A stretch of DNA of 6,099 nt from Balneolales bacterium (GTDB lineage: Bacteria > Bacteroidota > Rhodothermia > Balneolales > Natronogracilivirgulaceae), in assembly GCA_007133995.1 (NCBI GenBank), contig SLLP01000204.1, positions 1-6,099 on the forward strand, in the 5' to 3' direction. Below are positions 1 to 5,295 of this stretch, in pieces; position 1 is the first letter of the stretch, and each line of letters starts with the position of its first letter. The position numbers were made by a program, and so were the translations under genes. The notes under the pieces were generated by a model, which did not search any database, was not told the DNA's origin, and saw only the letters and a list, made by a program, of their open reading frames with translations.

Positions 1-1
1 C

Positions 2-658
2 GTAAAGGCACCCTGGCTCATGCTTTCAAACGGCATCCACGATGCCCTGTTCCATGTGTCGGATGGACTCCAGCCCGTTGATGAACCGGATTATCCCGGA
101 TTTCTGCACCGTGAAGACCTTTTCGTCTCCCGCGACCCTGAATACTGGATCTCACGCGGTTTCCTGCCCGGCGGCCTGGATAGTACTTATGCGGATGTTT
201 TGGCTGACCGGCTTGCCCTTTTGTTTCACGCATCCACTGAAACCCTCAGCTATCTTGATTTCATTTTTCCCGGAGATGCTCATGTCCATCCACACTACTA
301 TATCCTCTTGCCGGCTGCAGGATCTCCTGATACCCTCTTGGCCGCAAGCCTGATTGCCAGGAACCGGCAAGAAGCGGTCTTCAGTGCTGTCGCCAATCGG
401 AAGAATCAGAATATTGCCTGCTTCAGCCTCGCACTTTCGGCACGGGACGGCTTTCACGCTCCGAAACTATTTGTTGACGACACAGATAATCCGGAAAAAC
501 CCGATATTTCAGAGATGGAACAGTTCTGGTTTTCCGATATTTTCATTCCAAAGGAGAAAGAAACTTCCCAAATAAAAGGCGATGCAACGGCAAGGCAGCT
601 TGCGACGATCCTGGAACATATCCTGATCCCCATTCCAAACCGCAACATGCAACCATGA
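2..658 (+). CDS. Hypothetical protein, probably 3' part of a gene cut by the left edge
   Basis: The frame is open from the left edge to the TGA at 656-658. An ATG at 20 with an AAAGG at 4-8 (11 nt upstream) could make a complete 212-residue protein, but the frame also reads V-K-A-P-W-L before it, so a 5'-truncated longer gene is equally possible. I do not recognise the family. The protein looks soluble: there is no signal peptide or membrane segment. Visible landmarks, counted from the ATG, are an acidic, aromatic N-terminal part (DEPDYPGF), a hydrophobic run with a His cluster (HVHPHYYILLPAAG, about residues 90-103), an alanine-rich stretch (LLAASLIARNRQEAVFSAVA) and a charged tail (FIPKEKETSQIKGDATA) followed by a short helix-like end. 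Codon use looks like that of the neighbouring genes, so it is probably real. It ends 166 bp before the prolidase, and no function can be inferred from that neighbour. Confidence 0.6.
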   Translation, partial: VKAPWLMLSNGIHDALFHVSDGLQPVDEPDYPGFLHREDLFVSRDPEYWISRGFLPGGLDSTYADVLADRLALLFHASTETLSYLDFIFPGDAHVHPHYYILLPAAGSPDTLLAASLIARNRQEAVFSAVANRKNQNIACFSLALSARDGFHAPKLFVDDTDNPEKPDISEMEQFWFSDIFIPKEKETSQIKGDATARQLATILEHILIPIPNRNMQP

Positions 659-786
659 ACATGCAGCCATAAACAATCAGAAATTGGACACACAGGAATA
701 GAAATACATAAATAGACGTACAGAAATAAGCGCCGCAACTGATACATCGCAACAGACGCATCGCAAATAGACATACTAAAGAAAGC
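644..786. repeat. Degenerate ~14-15 bp A-rich repeats, filling most of the 659-824 intergenic gap
   Basis: Two adjacent 14-mers, 644-657 (aacatgcaaccatg) and 658-671 (aacatgcagccata), match at 12 of 14 positions. The first contains the M-Q-P-stop end of the upstream gene. Further units of similar length and wording follow: 675-689 (aatcagaaattggac), 690-705, 706-719 (acataaatagacgt), 744-757 (acatcgcaacagac), 758-772 (gcatcgcaaatagac) and 773-786. Most share an A-rich core and a terminal GAC or AAC. The phase was fitted by eye and only some adjacent pairs are clearly alike. I see no convincing terminator hairpin and no good promoter in 659-824. Confidence 0.45.
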
Positions 787-824
787 GCCCAGCAATAATC
801 CACCAGTAAAAAAATTGTCGACCT

Positions 825-2147
825 ATGCATCACGAACACAGAAACCGGCTCCTGACGCTCTTCAAAGATGAAGACAAGAGCATTATATACCTCAGAGGCG
901 GAGCGGTATCTCGCCGATACAACACGGATTTTGAGTACCCCTTTCGCCAGGAATCGAATTTCCTTTACGTTACAGGCGTCGATGAACCGGATATGTCGGC
1001 TGTACTCCATTGTGGTACCGGTGAATATGTGCTTGTGATTCCGCGAAGGGATGCCCAATTTGCCGTCTGGATGGGCTATGTTCTCACTGCTGATGACTAC
1101 ATCGGCAAATACGGTCCGGACAAGGTCATCTATGACGATGAACTCTCCGACTGGCTCAAAAAACTGAAACCTGAAACCGTGCATGGCCTGCCTGGTTCCG
1201 AGCAGGATATCCGGCAGTTCGGACTCACCCCCGAAACCGGCTATTTGCAGGATGCGCTGGCCTGGTGCCGGGTGATCAAAACGGATGGGGAGATCGCGAA
1301 CCTCAAAACCGCCGCGGCAGCTGCAAATCAGGCGCATCTCGAGGTGATGCAGGCCGTCTGTCCGGGAACATACGAGTATGAAATGAAGGCCGTTTTCGAT
1401 TATCACGCGATCCGGCACGGTCAGCTCCATCCACCCTATTCGGGCATCTTCGCATCCGGACCGGGCTCGGCCATTCTCCATCATACCGGAAAACACCGGC
1501 AACTGGATGACGGCGAACTGTTTCTTGTGGATGCAGGAACCGAATGTCACGGCTACGCCTCTGATATCACCCGAACCTATCCGGTGAATGGCCGCTTCTC
1601 ACCGATTCAGGCCGACTTGTACGATATCGTGCTGGATGCGCAGACAACCGCACTCAACCTCATTCGGCCGGGCAACAAAATGGAGGATGCTCACCTCGCC
1701 GCGGCAAAGGTTATCGTTACCGGATTACGAGATTGCAGCCTGGTCAAGGGTGACATCGACGAACTGATGGACAAAAACGTATTCGCCCTCTTTTTCCCGC
1801 ATGGTCTGGGCCATTTTCTTGGCCTGGACACACATGATGTCGGCGGCTACCCCAAGGGCACCAAACGGATCGACCGCCCCGGGCTGCGCTTCCTGCGCGC
1901 CCGCAGAATTTTTGAATCCGCCATGGTCCTGACCATCGAACCTGGTCTGTATTTCATTCCGGCCCTGCTGGAGCCGGCCTTGGCCGATAAGGGGATCTCC
2001 GGTTTTCTGAATGGTAAACGTCTCAAAGAGCTGTTCGATTTCGGCGGCATACGCATTGAGGACAACATAATCGTTCGTGATGACGGACTCGAAAACCTGA
2101 CAACCGTTCCAAAAATCCGGCAGGAGATTGAGCTTGTAATGCGCTGA
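825..2147 (+). CDS. Xaa-Pro dipeptidase/aminopeptidase, M24B family (PEPD-like prolidase)
   Basis: Cytosolic metallopeptidase of 440 residues, predicted to release proline from X-Pro dipeptides or an N-terminal residue before proline. Residues ~1-130 form the aminopeptidase-P N-terminal domain (FRQESNFLYVTGVDEP, VIPRRDAQFAVWMG). Residues ~155-435 form the pita-bread catalytic domain. The five dinuclear metal ligands are all visible: D236 (LVDAG), D247 (ASDITR), H330 (GLGHFLG), E372 (TIEPGLYF) and E412 (IRIEDN). The expected active-site residues H219 (LHH), H337 (HDVGG) and R358 (LRFLRAR) are also present. The ligand spacings H330-E372 (42) and E372-E412 (40) equal those of human prolidase as I recall it (H370, E412, E452); the H-to-E spacing in E. 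coli PepP is shorter (about 29). The stretch GYPKGTKRIDRPGLRFLRAR is typical of prolidase. Many annotations would name it aminopeptidase P. The ATG at 825 is the natural start, with no clear Shine-Dalgarno. It is followed by a 96-bp gap, so it is probably transcribed separately from dnaX. Confidence 0.93.
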   Translation: MHHEHRNRLLTLFKDEDKSIIYLRGGAVSRRYNTDFEYPFRQESNFLYVTGVDEPDMSAVLHCGTGEYVLVIPRRDAQFAVWMGYVLTADDYIGKYGPDKVIYDDELSDWLKKLKPETVHGLPGSEQDIRQFGLTPETGYLQDALAWCRVIKTDGEIANLKTAAAAANQAHLEVMQAVCPGTYEYEMKAVFDYHAIRHGQLHPPYSGIFASGPGSAILHHTGKHRQLDDGELFLVDAGTECHGYASDITRTYPVNGRFSPIQADLYDIVLDAQTTALNLIRPGNKMEDAHLAAAKVIVTGLRDCSLVKGDIDELMDKNVFALFFPHGLGHFLGLDTHDVGGYPKGTKRIDRPGLRFLRARRIFESAMVLTIEPGLYFIPALLEPALADKGISGFLNGKRLKELFDFGGIRIEDNIIVRDDGLENLTTVPKIRQEIELVMR

Positions 2148-2195
2148 CGAAGAGATGCATCTTACTCCTGAGTTTTCTGGATGCGGAGTGCTCAT

Positions 2196-2225
2196 TTTGT
2201 TACCTTTACAAGAACCTGAACTTTG
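2196..2225 (+). promoter_or_regulatory. Candidate Bacteroidota-type promoter upstream of dnaX
   Basis: A TTTG at 2196-2199 lies 18 nt before GAACTTTG at 2218-2225. The second element matches the Bacteroidota -7 consensus TAnnTTTG except at its first base, and the spacing falls near the usual range. Transcription would then begin around 2230-2235, just ahead of the ATG at 2244. If correct, the upstream in-frame TTG at 2223 could not be the start, because it sits inside the -7 box. Short, low-information motifs of this kind occur by chance. Confidence 0.3.
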
Positions 2226-2243
2226 TCCCTTTCGCCAACAGTA

Positions 2244-4220
2244 ATGTCCTCCAACTACAAAGCCCTTACCCGCGCATATCGTCCGCAGAATTTTGATGAT
2301 ATTGTTTCTCAGGAGCATGTCAGCAATACGCTCAAAAATGCCATAGAAAAAAATCGGCTGAGTCATGCCTATCTGTTTTGCGGTCCGCGAGGTGTCGGCA
2401 AAACCACGATGGCACGTGTCCTGGCGCGAACCATCAACGATGTGGACATGGATGTGGACGGGGAGCAGCTCAACAACACACTCAATATAGTTGAGATTGA
2501 TGCCGCCTCAAACAACAGCGTCGACGATGTGCGGAGCCTGAGGGAGCGGGTGCGTATTCCTCCGCAAACCGGCCGCTATAAGGTGTATATCATCGATGAG
2601 ATCCATATGCTCTCGAAGGCGGCGTTCAACGCGCTGCTCAAAACACTGGAAGAGCCGCCCGATCATGTCATTTTCATTTTTGCCACAACCGAGCCCCATC
2701 GCATCCTCCCGACCATCCTCTCGCGTTGCCAGCGCTTTGACTTCCGGCGGATCACGGTGGATGAGATTGTAGCCCGCCTGGATATGATCGCCCGGAAAGA
2801 GAGCATTAATATCGACAGGGAGTCGCTTCACGTCATTGCAAAGAAAGCAGATGGCGCGCTGCGTGATGCCCTGGGCATTCTGGATCAGGCCGTCGCTTTT
2901 TGCGGCACCAGCATCCATTATGATGATCTTCACCGGGCCCTGAACATCGTAAGCTCTGAACGGATGTTCGAGCTCACCGATGCACTTGTGCGGAAGGATG
3001 CGCGCGCGGGGATGGCGCTGCTCCACAATTTACTGCACATTGGAAATGACATACAGGAGTTTCTGGCATCTCTTACCGAGCATTTCCGCAACCTCTACCT
3101 GGCAAAGGATGCGCAGAATTTCTACCTCATGGAGGCCACAAAGGAGACAAAAGAGCGGTTTCAGGAGATATCGGCCGCGTTTTCCGAGGATGATCTGATG
3201 CGAATGATGCACATTGTGCACGAAGCCGAATTCTCCATTCGCAATGCGCAGCAGCCACGCATCCACCTGGAAATTACGCTGCTCAAACTGTTCCACATGA
3301 CACGCAGCGGCGGACTGGAGGAGCTGCTGTTGAAACTGGAAGCTCTTGACCAGAAAATGAACCGGCAACCGGATCCATCCGATCAGCAAAAACCGGCAGG
3401 CAGTTCCCTCCGTCACACCAGTTCACCCCAAAAACCTCCGGCTCACACGGGTTCCACTTCAACGACCACCTCTTCCGTTCCACCCACTTCACCCGGTTCA
3501 TCTGCCTATTCCGTTTCACCCGTTTCATCCACTTCGCCCGGTTCATCCAGCTCTGCCGTCTCATCCGGTCCATCCGTCTCATCCGGCACGGATTCTTCCG
3601 GCGGCAAGTCCTCCGGCCCGTCCGATAATAGAAACACCCAAGTTCACGAGGAACCCGATATCTTCGGCACACCAACGCTACGTCGCAACCGCAATCATCT
3701 CACTGCTATCACCCTTCCCGCTAAATCAACCGATGACGCTGATCGGGAGGTACGCGGCAATCTCGCGTTATCACCAAAGCCTCATCAACTCGGTGAAAAT
3801 GAATTATCGAAAAAAAGCGAGGGCAAACCGGTCCGCAAAAAAACGTTCAATAAACCGGACACATTGGACGATCTCAACATGATGTGGCCGGAATACCTCG
3901 AAAAGTTGCAAGCGACAACAAGTTCCATGCTCTACTTTTCGATCCAGAAAACCCGTCCTGTAGACCTCAAAAAGGATATTGTCATCCTGGAATGTAATGA
4001 CAGTTTTACCTCGCATATTATCCGGGAACAGCAGCGCAAATTATGTGATACGGTAAAAGAACATTTCGGATACGCTTTGCGTTTTACATCAAAGCTTGTT
4101 GAGAAAAAAAATCGAACAGACACCGTTCACGATCCGTATGAATATTTTTCTTCATTGCAGAAGAAAGACCCAAAACTGCAGAAAATTGTTAGTCTGTTCG
4201 GCGCTGAACTTGATTATTGA
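2244..4220 (+). CDS. dnaX: DNA polymerase III subunit gamma/tau (clamp loader)
   Basis: ATPase motor of the clamp loader, which opens the sliding clamp and loads it on primed DNA; the long tau form also tethers polymerase and helicase. Numbered from the ATG at 2244 (658 residues), it has the N-terminal ALTRAYRPQNFDDIVSQEHV box, Walker A GPRGVGKT (47-54), Walker B VYIIDEIH (114-121), sensor 1 ATTE (147-150), the SRC arginine finger (R161) and sensor 2 LRD (206-208). The lid and collar domains run to about 355. A Pro/Ser/Thr-rich linker spans ~376-470. A conserved-looking C-terminal domain covers ~538-658 (DDLNMMWPEYLEKL...). The zinc-binding cysteine cluster normally found between Walker A and Walker B is absent: residues 64-82 contain no Cys. 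I chose ATG 2244 because MSSNYKALTRAYRPQ aligns with the usual DnaX N-terminus; a TTG at 2223 would add seven residues. Only 25 bp separate it from ybaB, the classical dnaX-ybaB-recR order. Two A7 runs precede the C-terminal domain. Confidence 0.97.
   Translation: MSSNYKALTRAYRPQNFDDIVSQEHVSNTLKNAIEKNRLSHAYLFCGPRGVGKTTMARVLARTINDVDMDVDGEQLNNTLNIVEIDAASNNSVDDVRSLRERVRIPPQTGRYKVYIIDEIHMLSKAAFNALLKTLEEPPDHVIFIFATTEPHRILPTILSRCQRFDFRRITVDEIVARLDMIARKESINIDRESLHVIAKKADGALRDALGILDQAVAFCGTSIHYDDLHRALNIVSSERMFELTDALVRKDARAGMALLHNLLHIGNDIQEFLASLTEHFRNLYLAKDAQNFYLMEATKETKERFQEISAAFSEDDLMRMMHIVHEAEFSIRNAQQPRIHLEITLLKLFHMTRSGGLEELLLKLEALDQKMNRQPDPSDQQKPAGSSLRHTSSPQKPPAHTGSTSTTTSSVPPTSPGSSAYSVSPVSSTSPGSSSSAVSSGPSVSSGTDSSGGKSSGPSDNRNTQVHEEPDIFGTPTLRRNRNHLTAITLPAKSTDDADREVRGNLALSPKPHQLGENELSKKSEGKPVRKKTFNKPDTLDDLNMMWPEYLEKLQATTSSMLYFSIQKTRPVDLKKDIVILECNDSFTSHIIREQQRKLCDTVKEHFGYALRFTSKLVEKKNRTDTVHDPYEYFSSLQKKDPKLQKIVSLFGAELDY
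3484..3573 (+). repeat. Two imperfect 45-bp tandem repeats in the dnaX linker
   Basis: The segment 3484-3528 recurs at 3529-3573 with roughly three quarters of bases identical. It begins ccacttcNcccggttcatc in both copies. Because 45 is a multiple of three, it encodes a 15-residue protein repeat: TSPGSSAYSVSPVSS (415-429) and TSPGSSSSAVSSGPS (430-444). Shorter tcatccg-type words continue to about 3617. The repeat lies in the disordered tether between the AAA+ core and the C-terminal domain, where length changes are likely to be tolerated. Confidence 0.7.
3810..3843 (+). other. Paired A7 tracts in dnaX, possible slippage/frameshift site
   Basis: Runs of seven A occur at 3810-3816 (codons 523-524, AAA AAA then AGC) and 3837-3843 (codons 532-533, AAA AAA then ACG), 27 bp apart and both in the same codon phase. 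A -1 shift, or insertion of one A in the transcript, at either run meets the same TAA at 3851-3853 and yields a 536-residue protein without the C-terminal domain. A +1 shift ends at the TGA at 3880-3882. I did not see an obvious stimulatory hairpin or internal Shine-Dalgarno. The known family precedent is gamma production from dnaX by -1 frameshifting in E. coli and by transcriptional slippage in Thermus; its use here is inference. Confidence 0.35.
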
Positions 4221-4231
4221 CATGTAAAAAG

Positions 4232-4238
4232 AAAGGAG
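4232..4238 (+). promoter_or_regulatory. Strong Shine-Dalgarno for ybaB
   Basis: AAAGGAG lies 7 nt before the ATG at 4246 and 11 nt after the dnaX stop codon. It is the only strong Shine-Dalgarno in the window and fixes the ybaB start. It suggests that ybaB is translated independently and efficiently from a shared transcript. Confidence 0.8.
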
Positions 4239-4245
4239 ATTTTTT

Positions 4246-4575
4246 ATGAATATGGCAGATATGTTCGGAAAACTGACGGAGTTTCAGAAAAAAATGGATG
4301 AAGTCAAAGAACAGCTTAATCAACTTGAGGTGGAAGCCGAAGCCGGGGGCGGGATGGTGAAAGTGATCGCAAATGGAAACAGGGAAATTACTTCCATTAA
4401 ACTCGACCGCGACATCATTGACCCGAACGATACCGAAATGCTTGAGGATCTCATCATTGCCGGAATCAACCAGGCCCTGAAAAAGGCAGAGGAAGCCTCA
4501 CAGGATAAAATGGCTGAAGTTACCAAAGGTATGCTTCCCGGCGGACTGGATCTTGGCAATTTAGGCATGAAATAG
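4246..4575 (+). CDS. ybaB: YbaB/EbfC family nucleoid-associated protein
   Basis: Small DNA-binding protein of 109 residues, the usual family length. It acts as a homodimer on the nucleoid in characterised relatives. Visible features are an N-terminal amphipathic, coiled-coil-prone helix (about 8-33, FGKLTEFQKKMDEVKEQLNQL), the conserved GGGMVKVIANGNREITSIKLD beta segment (34-54), a DIIDPND turn (56-62) followed by the EMLEDLIIAGINQALKKAEE helix (64-83), and the C-terminal GMLPGGLDLGNLG tail (96-108). It lies between dnaX and recR, the position in which the family is most often found. The 25-bp gap from dnaX holds its own Shine-Dalgarno. A role beside RecR or the clamp loader is suggested by this conserved gene order; the sequence itself shows no enzymatic motif. 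Confidence 0.96.
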   Translation: MNMADMFGKLTEFQKKMDEVKEQLNQLEVEAEAGGGMVKVIANGNREITSIKLDRDIIDPNDTEMLEDLIIAGINQALKKAEEASQDKMAEVTKGMLPGGLDLGNLGMK

Positions 4576-4620
4576 TCGAACATTACAGTAGATCCCAAAT
4601 CATTATACTTCAGTCTTATA

Positions 4621-5223
4621 ATGCAGCTTATTTCAGAAACTCTCGAGCAGGCCGTAGAACAACTGGCCCGTTTACCCGGCATGGGCAGAAAGTCAGCACA
4701 ACGTATTGCCATGTATCTGTTGAAGCAGAATGATGAACAGGTTTTCCGGCTATCCCGTGCCATCTCGGATTTGAAGAAAAATATCCGGTACTGCTCTACC
4801 TGCTTTAACATTGCTGATCGTGATCCCTGCCCGGTTTGCAGCTCCGTGAAACGTAATACCGGGATCGTTTGCGTAGTCGAGGAGCCTAAAGATGTCTATG
4901 TTATTGAACGAACGAAAGAGTTCAACGGACGTTATCATGTCCTGGGTGGTGTAATTTCACCTCTGCAAAACATCGGACCTGGTGAGTTGCGCGTTAATGA
5001 ACTGATTCAGCGTATTCGTGACGGAGAGCAGATTCGCGAACTCATTTTGGCACTCAATCCCGATGCAGAAGGTGAAGCCACGGGTTACTATATCAATAAA
5101 CTGGTACATCCCATGGGTGTCAATGTGACCCGCATAGCACACGGCATTCCAATGGGAACCGATCTTGAGTTCATTGATGATGCCACACTGACACGCGCCT
5201 TTGCCGGACGACGAACATTTTAG
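4621..5223 (+). CDS. recR: Recombination mediator protein RecR
   Basis: Component of the RecFOR/RecOR pathway, which helps RecA replace SSB at single-strand gaps. At 200 residues it has the family's usual length. In order: helix-hairpin-helix LPGMGRKSAQRIA (18-30); a four-cysteine zinc finger, C58-x2-C61 and C70-x2-C73; a Toprim domain (about 81-175) with VVEEPKDVYVIERT, the YHVLGG(V)ISPL segment (105-114) and LNPDAEGEAT (145-154); and a C-terminal Walker-like region TRIAHGIPMGTDLEFIDDATL (170-190) ending in LTRAFAGR. All of these match RecR closely and no key residue seems to be missing. The ATG at 4621 gives the expected N-terminus. It has no visible Shine-Dalgarno, and 45 bp of A/T-rich spacer without a clear terminator separate it from ybaB, so it is probably the last gene of a dnaX-ybaB-recR unit. 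The gene downstream is convergent. Confidence 0.98.
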   Translation: MQLISETLEQAVEQLARLPGMGRKSAQRIAMYLLKQNDEQVFRLSRAISDLKKNIRYCSTCFNIADRDPCPVCSSVKRNTGIVCVVEEPKDVYVIERTKEFNGRYHVLGGVISPLQNIGPGELRVNELIQRIRDGEQIRELILALNPDAEGEATGYYINKLVHPMGVNVTRIAHGIPMGTDLEFIDDATLTRAFAGRRTF

Positions 5224-5257
5224 GGAATCCCGGGAAGAATTAAAATCAATAACCAGG

Positions 5258-5295
5258 AATCAGAAACAGAACTGCAAATCAGAAATAGAACTGCA
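5258..5295. repeat. 19-bp tandem duplication across the end of the porin-like gene
   Basis: The unit aatcagaaacagaactgca (5258-5276) is followed directly by aatcagaaatagaactgca (5277-5295), with 18 of 19 bases identical. Read on the minus strand, the second copy encodes the gene's last residues Q-F-Y-F and the TGA stop (5279-5281). The first copy lies just downstream and would read Q-F-C-F-stop. A looser relative (aatcaataaccagg) precedes it at 5244-5257. The convergent spacer 5224-5278 otherwise holds only the palindrome tcccggga (5228-5235); I see no terminator hairpin with a T-run. Confidence 0.85.

Noticed and set aside
543..1550. Long minus-strand open frame of 335 codons opposite the prolidase start
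   Set aside because: It runs antisense to the clear M24B coding sequence and across the repeat-rich gap. The translation has no recognisable domain and is rich in Cys, Arg and His, as expected of a shadow frame.
2223..2243. TTG start that would extend DnaX by seven residues
   Set aside because: The extension MSLSPTV has no counterpart in the family, no Shine-Dalgarno precedes it, and the ATG at 2244 gives the expected N-terminus.
1725..2366. Minus-strand open frame of 213 codons
   Set aside because: It spans the catalytic end of the prolidase and the conserved start of dnaX in antisense. Both sense proteins are certain and the antisense product has no family features.
3283..3675. Minus-strand frame rich in Arg, Met and Trp opposite the DnaX linker
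   Set aside because: Its repetitive composition is the reverse complement of the Ser/Pro linker repeats, so it is not an independent gene.
4576..4620. Possible promoter or small RNA in the ybaB-recR spacer (tataat-like text at 4615-4622)
   Set aside because: The tataat-like string overlaps the recR start codon and has no partner element at a useful distance. The 45-bp spacer shows no hairpin or conserved motif.
5223..5240. Palindrome tcccggga after recR as a possible terminator
   Set aside because: It is a loop-less 8-bp palindrome with no T-run on either strand, so it is not a credible hairpin terminator.
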